From: Synergistaceae bacterium
Lineage (GTDB): Bacteria > Synergistota > Synergistia > Synergistales > Synergistaceae
Assembly (NCBI GenBank): GCA_031290815.1
Contig: JAISLO010000288.1
Location: 1 to 11,919 of the forward strand
Reading direction: 5' to 3'
DNA: 11,919 bases
In this document: positions 1 through 6,955 of the stretch, piece by piece
Layout of the letters: each line of letters starts with the position of its first letter
Position numbering within the stretch: position 1 is the stretch's first letter
Notes under the pieces: generated by a model
Databases searched by the model: none
The model's input: only the letters and a program-made list of their open reading frames with translations
What the model was told of the DNA's origin: nothing
Program-made: the position numbers and the translations under genes

Positions 1-1337
1 AGGCGAAGGAGGACCTTGGCGGCCAGGTCTTCGACGTCAAGGGAGTTCAGAATGACGAGTGGGACGGCAGATGGGGCAGCGCCGGAAACAGCGTGTCCTT
101 GGACACCGTTTCGTACAGGCTGAACACCAACGAGGTGCAGGGCACGGAGGTTCACTTCCGCAACTTCTACATCAACGAGAAGAACGGCAAGGTGTACGAG
201 GGCGACATAATCCTGGACGCCGCCCAGAACTTCGCCTCGGCGATCGCAGTGATGGCAGCCAATGATTCTGACGCCACACTGGCGACGTTTGAAGCCACCT
301 TCGTGGGACAGGTTGCCGAGCGCGACGTGACGCTGTACGACCTCAAGCAGTTCTGGAACTCAGAAGGGCGCTTCCTGCTGGACGATCCTCAGACGCTGAC
401 CATCACGCAGGGCGACGGGACGCAGACGAAGGTCACTCTGTACGGCACGGACACGCTGGGCGACGTGACGTCCAAGCTGAACCAGGCGATAGGCGAGAAT
501 CTGGGACAGAACGCGCTGCTGACCGATGACAAGGGCCACAAGGGCGCGAACAGCTTCGTGACGTTCGTCACGGACGTCAGAGAAACCACATCCGAGGCGG
601 CGGAGGGCACGATAGTGATCCGCTCCATCATCGCGGGCGCGAACGGCGAGATAAACTTCGCGGGCGACGAGGACATGCTCAAGGCTCTGGGACTGAATGA
701 GCTGCAGGAAGCCGAGGAGAACAAGTTCACGATCACCATCCGCGACGCTCACAACGGCAACGGTGATCCAAGGATGACCGACGTCAAGATAACGGGCAAC
801 AAGCTGGTCGGCATAGTGGACCCGAACGTCGACATAGTGTTCGACGCCATGGCCAACGTACAGGCGGTGTGGAACGAGGACAAGAAGGCGTTCGATCTCT
901 CCAAGGCGGAGGGCTCGTACACCACCGTGCTTCACCTCGCGGATAACACCACGGTGTTCCAGATCGGCGCGAACGAGGGCGAGGACATGGGCATCAACCT
1001 GGGCGACATGCGCTCCGAGTCGCTGGGCCTGAACAAGGTGCTCGTGACCGACCGCGAGTCCGCGGCAAGGTCTATCACAGTGATCGACGCAGCCATCAAC
1101 AAGGTCTCCTCCCAGCGCGCAAGACTGGGCGCGTACCAGAACAGGTTGGAGCACACCATCACCAACCTGACAGTGGCGAGCGAGAACCTGACGGCGGCCG
1201 AGAGCCGTATCCGCGACACCGATATGGCGAAGGAAATGATGAACTTCACCAAGCTCCAGATACTCATGCAGGCGGGCACCAGCATGCTGGCTCAGGCCAA
1301 CACGCTGCCCCAGAACGTTCTGAGCCTGCTCCGTTAG
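1..1337 (+). CDS. Large flagellin, 3' part (5' end outside window)
   Basis: This is the C-terminal part of a flagellin, the structural subunit of the flagellar filament, exported through the flagellar type III apparatus. The reading frame is open from base 3, so the gene starts before the window and a GTG at 93 is internal rather than a start. The last 90 or so residues form the classical flagellin C-terminal D1/D0 helices: an ESAARSITVID segment, then QRARLGAYQNRLEHTITNL, ESRIRDTDMAKEMM, and the terminal AQANTLPQNVLSLLR. The roughly 340 residues before them are outer-domain sequence that includes RNFYINEKNGKVYEGD and GDGTQTKVTLYGTDTL; the latter resembles flagellin insertion (IN) repeats. 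The whole visible part is clearly paralogous to the C-terminal third of the giant flagellin at 2083-5892. No cysteine is visible, as is usual for flagellins. No U-rich terminator follows, so transcription probably continues into flaG. The flagellin family assignment is very secure; total length is unknown. Confidence 0.95.
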   Translation, partial: AKEDLGGQVFDVKGVQNDEWDGRWGSAGNSVSLDTVSYRLNTNEVQGTEVHFRNFYINEKNGKVYEGDIILDAAQNFASAIAVMAANDSDATLATFEATFVGQVAERDVTLYDLKQFWNSEGRFLLDDPQTLTITQGDGTQTKVTLYGTDTLGDVTSKLNQAIGENLGQNALLTDDKGHKGANSFVTFVTDVRETTSEAAEGTIVIRSIIAGANGEINFAGDEDMLKALGLNELQEAEENKFTITIRDAHNGNGDPRMTDVKITGNKLVGIVDPNVDIVFDAMANVQAVWNEDKKAFDLSKAEGSYTTVLHLADNTTVFQIGANEGEDMGINLGDMRSESLGLNKVLVTDRESAARSITVIDAAINKVSSQRARLGAYQNRLEHTITNLTVASENLTAAESRIRDTDMAKEMMNFTKLQILMQAGTSMLAQANTLPQNVLSLLR

Positions 1338-1358
1338 TCTCTGAGGCCGTGACTTGAA

Positions 1359-1391
1359 GGGAGACGGGGGGTGTCAAAGCCCCTCCCTCCC
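1359..1391 (+). terminator. Weak G/C-rich hairpin between flagellin and flaG
   Basis: GGGAG (1359-1363) can pair with CTCCC (1387-1391), and an inner GGGG (within 1366-1371) can pair with CCCC (1380-1383), across a small internal loop. Several pairing registers are possible because the 3' arm is a repeated CCCT tract. No T-run follows, so this is not a convincing intrinsic terminator. It could be an mRNA processing or stability element limiting flaG expression relative to the flagellin. The folding was judged by eye only. Confidence 0.25.
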
Positions 1392-1403
1392 CTCCGGGAC
1401 GAT

Positions 1404-1412
1404 GGAGGTGAT
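1404..1412 (+). promoter_or_regulatory. Shine-Dalgarno site that fixes the flaG start
   Basis: GGAGGTGAT is a near-perfect complement to the 16S rRNA 3' end and sits 3 nt before the ATG at 1416. The in-frame GTG at 1371 has no comparable site, so the ATG is preferred. Confidence 0.8.
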
Positions 1413-1415
1413 GGC

Positions 1416-1787
1416 ATGGGGGTACGGTTTCCGATCAAATCCGGATATCCCTACGCAAGCGCCGATACCTCGCGAAACGTCGTTTCGAAGCCGCAGACTC
1501 CGCGTCCGGCGCAGACCGGAGCGGAGGCGCGGGCGGCGGTAAAAGGAGTTGAGTTCGGGCATGACAAGGAGAGTCGTCAAAAAATGCTCGAACACACCGC
1601 AGGTCTGCTGGCGGCGTTCGATCGCAGCCTCAGGTTCGATGTTATAGAGGAAGCCGGCATACTGCAGATCAAGGTTCTTGATTCGCGAGATGGAAGCGTT
1701 ATACGAAAGATTCCGGCGGACGAGGTGATCAGGATGGTTACGCATATCAGAAAAAAGCTCCTCGAAGAGGCGAACATAAGAGCGTAA
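1416..1787 (+). CDS. flaG: FlaG family flagellar protein
   Basis: The product is a 123-residue FlaG-family protein. FlaG proteins are small flagellar proteins, usually encoded next to flagellin or fliD; in several species their loss alters filament length, but their biochemical role is not settled. The N-terminal 50 or so residues are low-complexity and probably disordered (Ser, Pro, Thr, Arg, Ala rich). The C-terminal half carries the family pattern: a helix ending LLAAFDRSLRFDV, then IEEAGILQIKVLDSRDG, then the signature SVIRKIPADEVIRM and a terminal basic helix. The ATG at 1416 is chosen because of the strong ribosome binding site before it; an upstream in-frame GTG (1371) would add 15 residues from a G/C-rich hairpin region. 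It lies 78 nt after the upstream flagellin and ends just before a strong terminator, so it is probably the last gene of that flagellin transcript. Confidence 0.88.
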   Translation: MGVRFPIKSGYPYASADTSRNVVSKPQTPRPAQTGAEARAAVKGVEFGHDKESRQKMLEHTAGLLAAFDRSLRFDVIEEAGILQIKVLDSRDGSVIRKIPADEVIRMVTHIRKKLLEEANIRA

Positions 1788-1817
1788 CCATGGACTGACA
1801 GATAACAGGCGATAATC

Positions 1818-1862
1818 GAGGTTCCGGCCGGCCCCACGAGGCATGGCCGGAACCTCTTTTTT
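1818..1862 (+). terminator. Intrinsic terminator after flaG
   Basis: A perfect 12-bp stem, GAGGTTCCGGCC (1818-1829) pairing with GGCCGGAACCTC (1845-1856), encloses a 15-nt loop and is followed directly by six T residues (1857-1862). This is a textbook Rho-independent terminator. It separates the upstream flagellin-flaG unit from the giant flagellin gene, which has its own promoter. Confidence 0.95.
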
Positions 1863-1905
1863 ACTTCAAAATAGAAAATTTCGCGTTTCTTAGCGATTTC
1901 CCTTA

Positions 1906-1933
1906 TAAAGGTCTACTCCCTGAATGACGATAA
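1906..1933 (+). promoter_or_regulatory. Sigma-28 (FliA/SigD)-type flagellar promoter
   Basis: TAAA (1906-1909) is separated by 16 nt from GACGATAA (1926-1933). The established class-3 flagellar promoter consensus is TAAA, a spacer of about 15 nt, then GCCGATAA (GCCGATAT in Bacillus), so the -10 element matches at 7 of 8 positions and the spacing fits. The region is AT-rich compared with its surroundings. Transcription would start near 1940 and give a leader of about 140 nt before the giant flagellin start codon. The match is read from the sequence; use of this promoter is inferred. Confidence 0.8.
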
Positions 1934-1942
1934 TTATTTTGA

Positions 1943-2024
1943 CGGAACATGAATCGGCGCGTCATGCCGCAGCTCACTGGAGCGGGATGCGCGTTGGGCG
2001 TATAGGCGTGCGGCCGATTCCGCC
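1943..2024 (+). promoter_or_regulatory. Structured 5' leader of the giant flagellin mRNA
   Basis: Within the predicted leader, GAATCGGC (1951-1958) is perfectly complementary to GCCGATTC (2013-2020) and would close a domain of about 70 nt. Inside it, GCTC/GAGC can form a small hairpin around an ACTG loop (about 1972-1983), and other G/C-rich segments can pair. The remaining leader (about 2025-2082) is less structured and holds the GGGAGG ribosome binding site (2068-2073), 9 nt before the ATG. Flagellin leaders in other bacteria can govern translation or mRNA stability, for example as a target of CsrA or small RNAs. No specific known riboswitch family is recognised here. Confidence 0.35.
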
Positions 2025-2082
2025 AAAATATTTCCCTGGTCTCGAGCCGGGGGGATTATCTTGAACAGGGAGGTATTTTACC

Positions 2083-5000
2083 ATGAGAATTATGAGTAAC
2101 ATCCCGGCTCTCCAGAGCTACAACGCGCTGACCGCGACCAACAATTCTCTTTCGAAGACGATCGAGAAGCTGTCCACCGGCCTGCGGATAAACAGCGCGG
2201 CGGATGATGCGGCGGGGCTGGCCATATCGGAGAAGATGCGCTCGCAGATTCGCGGCTTGAACCAGGCCGTGTCCAACGCGCAGAACGGCATATCGATGAT
2301 TCAGACCGCGGAGGGAGCGCTCTCCGAGACGCACTCCATCCTCCAGCGCATGAGGGAGCTGGCGGTCCAATCGGCCAACGACACCCTGACGCAGGAGGAC
2401 CGGGGTTATATACAGCTCGAGATCGACCAGTTGAAGGACGAGATCTCGCGCATAGCGACGACGACCCAGTTCAACAAGAAGAAGCTGCTCGACGGTTCGA
2501 GCGCCGCGCTGTGGTCGTCGGACAACCTCAACACGAAGGCCATAGTAAACGGCGGCCTGCGCACCATCGACCAGTTCGGCCAAAAGGCCGCCGCGGAGGG
2601 CAACTACAAGATCAGAATCAACGCGGCCCCCGGCCAGGCGCAGGTGCAGAAGTCCGACATATTCAAGATCAAGCACCCCGACGTCATAATGAACCTCAAC
2701 ATCAACAGCAGGGCGGGAATACTCGGCATCAGCGTGAGCAACCTCCCGGCGGGCAGTTATACAGTTTCGGTGGGCAGCGATTCGAATATCAGGCCGGCAG
2801 GCATAGGACTGGTCGACAGGATCGGCGGAGCCGAGGAACTGAAGGACATCAGCCTCCAGATCTTCAACTACGTGACCGCCGCGGCCGAATACACGTTTAC
2901 CGTCGAGAAGATCAACACCACCGGAAGTGTGCGTTTAGGAATTCTCCGCGATGGTGTGACGGCAGGTCTGGACGTCATTACTGTCACTCTGGAACCGGGC
3001 AACGCCAGCATGAACAACGAGCAGGTTCTGCTTTTCGCGAGCGCTGCCGGCGGCAGTCCGGACGGCGCGCTGATAATGAGAGGCGCTCTCGGCGGCGTCA
3101 ATGTCGCTGACCTGCGCACCGGTATGCAGATCACATATAATGTGGCTGCGGCGAATATTTTGAACCCTGCGCCGATGACATTAACCGTGAGCGCTCACGC
3201 AAATACTGCTAGCAATGCTGCCCTAGCGGCGCTGGGCGGCTTCAAGGTGGACACCGTTTCAAGCGTTCCGATTGTCCTTGGAATGGGCGGCGGCAGGATA
3301 GAGCTGGTTATCTCGGCCACTAATGGCAGCGCCTATACTGTGATTAAAACCATATACTATGATCCGAGCGGAGGTATTATGCCCGCGCTAACCGATACAA
3401 CTCGCCGTGTTCTGTTTACGACAGGCACTAACACCCATGCCGCCACACCTCCCACACCATATGATATTGACCTGGGCGGAGGCGCCAAGCTGCGTTTCTC
3501 AGTGAAGTCAGGGCTTGGAGGCGCCGCCGCAAACGGAGGGGTAGTTGCCGTCGTTTTCGAACCTCAAGACTACGCGAAAGTTATTAGCACTAATGACACG
3601 AATCTCAACGGCATTAAAATTAGATTGACCGATACCAACGACGACGGGCCGGGAATGAATTTCCAGATTAAAGTTGTTTCAAGCGGCGGCCCCTCGGTGA
3701 AATTCGAAATCGTAGCGACTGTCAGCGGCGGAGCCAGGGAGGGCATGGATTACGGCACCATCTTGGTTTCGGCCGCAGTGAAAGGCCGCGTCACATTTAA
3801 CGCCGGAGGATATAACTATACCCTGGACCTCGCCGGCTCGAAAGCAAGCGCCGCCGCTCTCGGTCGTTGGGCGATTTTATCCATGCCGCCGACGGTGACG
3901 GAAGTCGCAGGGGTGCAAAGAACGCCCGGCCCGCTGGCCAATGTCGCTGTAGAAGGGTTAAACTCGGTTACCAACTACGGAAAGGGCAGTGTTGAGTTCG
4001 GCGACTACGTCGAAGCTCAGAGCGCGCTTAGCTACACATACACGTATACCAACGCGGCGGGACATCTATCCTCGGTTAACGGATATCTTTCCGCCTCCGA
4101 ATACAAGGCTAACGGCGGCTACATTTACGTTACAGGGGGCAACGCCGCTTACAACGCTACGTTCCGTCTGGGCTCTCTGAGCGCCCTCATGCTGAGGGAC
4201 ATAGCCGGGTCCAAGTTTGATTTCGACTTCGGCCCAGCCGTGACCGTCGGCGACAACGGAGCGAGGCTTGTTGGCAGGTACGGCACGGATTCCAAGTTCT
4301 ACATTAACGACAGGCGAGCGGACCAGAACGCAAACATCCTATTCGAGGTCGTTGAAACTACGCCCAACGTCAGCGCCATCAAGGTGAAGGCGACTATAAA
4401 CCTTCTCTCCAAGGAAGGAATTGTCACCACCCTGATGGACGAGTTGTCCGTCGGCCGCGGCGTCAAAGAACTGTGGCTGGGCGGCTCCGCGGAGGGGATC
4501 TTCCTGGGATTTGATCTCGGAACGGCCCTCGTGAACGCGTTCTCCAAGGGTGACAAGCTTGTCTACAACATACAGGCTATGGCTGGTAACAAGGCAAGCG
4601 CGTTCGAGACATACATCGACCTGAACGGAACCCAGAACCAGACGTGGCCGGATCACTGGGGCTCGGGGGTGCTGAACGGCGACAGCATACTTACGTACAA
4701 TGTAATAGTCTCGGCCGTCGCTGGCAGGGCCGTTCACATGCGCAACTTCTACGTAAACGAAAAGAACGGCAAGGTCTACGAGGGGGATGTCACCCTGGAA
4801 CTGGCGCAGAACTTCAAGGGGTCCATATCGGCTTTCTCTAAGGGCTATATACTGGCGACATTCGACGCCGCCTACATAGGCGAGGTGGCGAGGGCGGACG
4901 TCAAGCTCCGCGACATCGACAAGTTCTGGGACGCGAACGGTACGTTCCTGCTGGACACGCCGCAGGACATAACGATCTACCAGGGCGACGGCAAATCGTA

Positions 5001-5892
5001 CTCCATAACGCTCTACGCTACGGACTCGCTGGTCGACGTCGAGGCAAAACTGAACGACGCCATAGCCTACGGGCTGGGACAGTCCAGATATGTCGTGAAG
5101 GACGCGGACAAGTTCGTCACCTTCGTGGACGATCCGGAGATATCCACGTCGGAGTCTGTGCGCGGAACGTTCGTAATCAGGTCTCTGGTGCCCGGCTCGG
5201 ACGGTGCGCTCACCTTCTCGGGCGACGAGGACCTGATCAAGGCGCTCTCGCTCAATGTTATACAGGAGAGCAGGGAGAACACGTTCTACGTCACCATACA
5301 GGACGCCCACACGTCGAAGGTCGTGATGCCCGAGCGCAAGATCAGCGGCAACGTGCTTGTCGCGGGCATTCACCCCAACATCGACGTCGTGTTCGACGCG
5401 ATGGCCAACATCAGCGTGGAGTGGAACGATACCACCAGGAGCTTCGACCTGCTCAAGAACAACGGATCGTACGAGACCATACTCCACCTCACCGACAACA
5501 CCACGGTCTTCCAGACCGGCGCGAACGAGGGCGAGGACATAGGGCTCGACATAGGCGACATGAGCGCCCTCTCCCTTGGAGTGCACAACATAGTCGTGAC
5601 GGACAGGGAGTCGGCCGCGCGGGCCATAACCAAGCTGGACAACGCCATAGGCAAGGTCTCGAGGCAGCGCGCGAGGCTTGGAGCGTACCAGAACAGGTTG
5701 GAGCACTCCATCACAAACCTGACGACGGCCGCTACGAACACCACGGCGTCCGAGAGCCGCATCCGCGACGTCGACATGGCCAAGGAGATGATGGAGTTCA
5801 CGAAGCTCAACATCCTGAGCCAGGCCGGCACCTCGATGCTGGCGCAGGCCAACCAGCTGCCGCAGAACGTGCTGTCGCTGCTGAGGGGCTAG
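2083..5892 (+). CDS. Giant flagellin (1269 residues)
   Basis: The product is a flagellar filament subunit more than twice the usual length (about 270-500 residues). Residues 1-140 are canonical N-terminal D0/D1: SYNALTATNNSLSKTIEKLS, STGLRINSAADDAAGLAI, then LQRMRELAVQSAND (87-100), the segment equivalent to the TLR5-recognised region of Salmonella flagellin. Residues 1176-1269 are canonical C-terminal D1/D0, ending AQANQLPQNVLSLLRG. About 1000 residues in between are Gly/Ala/Val/Thr-rich and look like beta-rich outer domains; no HExxH protease motif or cysteine was seen. From about residue 844 onward the protein is paralogous to the upstream flagellin. Leu codons TTA and CTA occur only at 2935-4341, suggesting a middle of separate origin. 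The start follows a GGGAGG site, and a sigma-28-type promoter lies upstream. The nonulosonate operon next door suggests that the exposed domains are glycosylated (inference). Confidence 0.96.
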   Translation: MRIMSNIPALQSYNALTATNNSLSKTIEKLSTGLRINSAADDAAGLAISEKMRSQIRGLNQAVSNAQNGISMIQTAEGALSETHSILQRMRELAVQSANDTLTQEDRGYIQLEIDQLKDEISRIATTTQFNKKKLLDGSSAALWSSDNLNTKAIVNGGLRTIDQFGQKAAAEGNYKIRINAAPGQAQVQKSDIFKIKHPDVIMNLNINSRAGILGISVSNLPAGSYTVSVGSDSNIRPAGIGLVDRIGGAEELKDISLQIFNYVTAAAEYTFTVEKINTTGSVRLGILRDGVTAGLDVITVTLEPGNASMNNEQVLLFASAAGGSPDGALIMRGALGGVNVADLRTGMQITYNVAAANILNPAPMTLTVSAHANTASNAALAALGGFKVDTVSSVPIVLGMGGGRIELVISATNGSAYTVIKTIYYDPSGGIMPALTDTTRRVLFTTGTNTHAATPPTPYDIDLGGGAKLRFSVKSGLGGAAANGGVVAVVFEPQDYAKVISTNDTNLNGIKIRLTDTNDDGPGMNFQIKVVSSGGPSVKFEIVATVSGGAREGMDYGTILVSAAVKGRVTFNAGGYNYTLDLAGSKASAAALGRWAILSMPPTVTEVAGVQRTPGPLANVAVEGLNSVTNYGKGSVEFGDYVEAQSALSYTYTYTNAAGHLSSVNGYLSASEYKANGGYIYVTGGNAAYNATFRLGSLSALMLRDIAGSKFDFDFGPAVTVGDNGARLVGRYGTDSKFYINDRRADQNANILFEVVETTPNVSAIKVKATINLLSKEGIVTTLMDELSVGRGVKELWLGGSAEGIFLGFDLGTALVNAFSKGDKLVYNIQAMAGNKASAFETYIDLNGTQNQTWPDHWGSGVLNGDSILTYNVIVSAVAGRAVHMRNFYVNEKNGKVYEGDVTLELAQNFKGSISAFSKGYILATFDAAYIGEVARADVKLRDIDKFWDANGTFLLDTPQDITIYQGDGKSYSITLYATDSLVDVEAKLNDAIAYGLGQSRYVVKDADKFVTFVDDPEISTSESVRGTFVIRSLVPGSDGALTFSGDEDLIKALSLNVIQESRENTFYVTIQDAHTSKVVMPERKISGNVLVAGIHPNIDVVFDAMANISVEWNDTTRSFDLLKNNGSYETILHLTDNTTVFQTGANEGEDIGLDIGDMSALSLGVHNIVVTDRESAARAITKLDNAIGKVSRQRARLGAYQNRLEHSITNLTTAATNTTASESRIRDVDMAKEMMEFTKLNILSQAGTSMLAQANQLPQNVLSLLRG

Positions 5893-5923
5893 ACGGCTTG
5901 AAGGAATAGATTCGAATAAAGCA

Positions 5924-5955
5924 GCGTGGGGAGAGGGAAAACCCTCTCCCCACGC
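5924..5955 (+). terminator. Perfect 14-bp hairpin lacking a U-tract after the giant flagellin
   Basis: GCGTGGGGAGAGGG (5924-5937) pairs perfectly with CCCTCTCCCCACGC (5942-5955) across an AAAA loop, 31 nt after the flagellin stop. The bases that follow are GTAATTAAATTC, AT-rich but with no T-run, and the minus strand has none either. It may be a weak terminator, a 3' mRNA stabiliser, or an attenuator that lets some transcripts continue into the glycan operon, whose first gene starts 27 nt later. No convincing promoter was seen between 5893 and 5982, which favours partial read-through. Its function is inferred. Confidence 0.6.
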
Positions 5956-5982
5956 GTAATTAAATTCAGGTTGGTGAATGGC

Positions 5983-6951
5983 ATGAGGATACTCGTAACG
6001 GGAGCGGGCGGTTTTATAGGGTCCCACCTCTCCGAACGGCTGGTCAGGGACGGTCACGACGTCAGGGCGTTCGTGCGTTACAACTCGTCGTCGTCGTGGG
6101 GCTGGCTGGAGGAGAGCGATCTGAGGCGGGACATGGAGATCGTCTCCGGGGACATCCGCGACATGGACTGCGTGTCGAGCGCGGTCGCCGGCGCCGACGC
6201 CGTGTTTCACTTAGCGGCGCTCATCGGCATTCCGTACTCCTACCGGTCGCCCCTGGCCTATATAAAGACCAACGTCGAGGGGTCGTACAACGTCCTGGAG
6301 GCGTGCAGACACGCAGAGGTTTCGAGGGTCGTCCACACGTCCACAAGCGAGATATACGGCACCGCCCAGTACGTGCCGATAGACGAATCGCACCCGGTAA
6401 ACCCGCAGTCCCCCTACGCCGCGAGCAAATCCGCAGCGGATCAACTGGCGATATCGTACCACAGATCGTTCGGCACGCCCGTGTCGGTGGTGCGGCCGTT
6501 CAACACATACGGCCCCAGACAATCGGCAAGGGCGGTGATCCCGACGATAGCGAGCCAGTTGCTGGCCGGGAAAAAGGAGATAAAACTCGGAAGCCTGACG
6601 CCGACGAGGGACCTCAACTTCGTCACGGACACGGCCGACGGTTTCATAAAGATCGGACTCCACGACGAATCGCTTGGCAGGGTGACGAATCTCGGGACAG
6701 GGTTAGAGATATCGGTCGGAGACCTCGCCCGCAAGATAGCGAAGATAGTCGGGACGGAAGCCGTAATTGTCTGCGACGAGTCACGATTGCGCCCGGCGAA
6801 CAGCGAGGTAGAGCGCCTCTGTTCGGACGCTTCCCTCGCCCGCTCGCTCGGCTGGCGGCCGAACGTGTCCTTGACCGATGGCCTGTCCGCCACGATAGAT
6901 TGGATAAGGCGCAACGCCGGACGATTCAAGACCGACGTTTACGCGGTGTAG
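5983..6951 (+). CDS. legB: NAD-dependent sugar-nucleotide epimerase/dehydratase, LegB type
   Basis: This is a 322-residue extended short-chain dehydrogenase of the sugar-nucleotide dehydratase group. LegB in Campylobacter is a GDP-GlcNAc 4,6-dehydratase that starts legionaminic acid synthesis; in this organism the nucleotide could be GDP or UDP. The Rossmann motif TGAGGFIGSH is at residues 6-15, the family HLAA at 76-79, the active-site strand HTSTSEIYGT at 118-127, and the catalytic Tyr145-x3-Lys149 in YAASK. VVRPFNTYGPRQ and a DLNFVTDTADGF segment also fit the family. The ATG at 5983 starts directly with the Rossmann strand and has a modest GGTGA site 5 nt upstream; longer starts at GTG 5974 or 5926 would add sequence lying in or next to the hairpin. 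It is the first gene of the operon. A 4-epimerase cannot be excluded from motifs alone, but position and sequence favour LegB. Confidence 0.82.
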   Translation: MRILVTGAGGFIGSHLSERLVRDGHDVRAFVRYNSSSSWGWLEESDLRRDMEIVSGDIRDMDCVSSAVAGADAVFHLAALIGIPYSYRSPLAYIKTNVEGSYNVLEACRHAEVSRVVHTSTSEIYGTAQYVPIDESHPVNPQSPYAASKSAADQLAISYHRSFGTPVSVVRPFNTYGPRQSARAVIPTIASQLLAGKKEIKLGSLTPTRDLNFVTDTADGFIKIGLHDESLGRVTNLGTGLEISVGDLARKIAKIVGTEAVIVCDESRLRPANSEVERLCSDASLARSLGWRPNVSLTDGLSATIDWIRRNAGRFKTDVYAV

Positions 6952-6955
6952 GCGG

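Noticed and set aside
360..1154. A 264-codon minus-strand open frame opposite the first flagellin
   Set aside because: It is a shadow of the flagellin coding frame, with no recognisable domain or convincing ribosome binding site.
93..1337. Treating GTG at 93 as the start of a complete short flagellin
   Set aside because: The frame is open back to base 3, the upstream codons align with the giant flagellin (residue 844 onward), and no ribosome binding site precedes the GTG. The N-terminal D0/D1 would also be missing.
1371..1415. Upstream GTG start for flaG
   Set aside because: It lies inside a G/C-rich foldable tract without a good ribosome binding site, while ATG 1416 has an excellent one and gives a normal FlaG length.
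2056..2676. A 206-codon minus-strand frame over the giant flagellin start
   Set aside because: It covers the ribosome binding site and conserved D0/D1 coding sequence of the flagellin, and no protein family is recognisable.
2083..5892. A protease-type flagellin (flagellinolysin) insert in the giant flagellin
   Set aside because: No HExxH zinc motif was found in the central region.
5898..5920. A possible sigma-70 promoter (TTGAAG with GAATAA) before legB
   Set aside because: The spacing between the two elements is only about 10 nt, too short, and the hairpin would lie immediately downstream.
5926..5982. Upstream GTG starts (5926, 5974) for legB
   Set aside because: 5926 lies within the hairpin stem. 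The extra residues before MRILVTGAGG have no counterpart in the fold, which begins with that strand.
4339..6210. A 623-codon open frame on the minus strand opposite the end of the giant flagellin and the start of legB
   Set aside because: It runs antisense to two well-supported genes and across the hairpin. Its composition (Arg, Val, His, Asp rich, no recognisable motif) is typical of a frame opened by biased codon use on the other strand.
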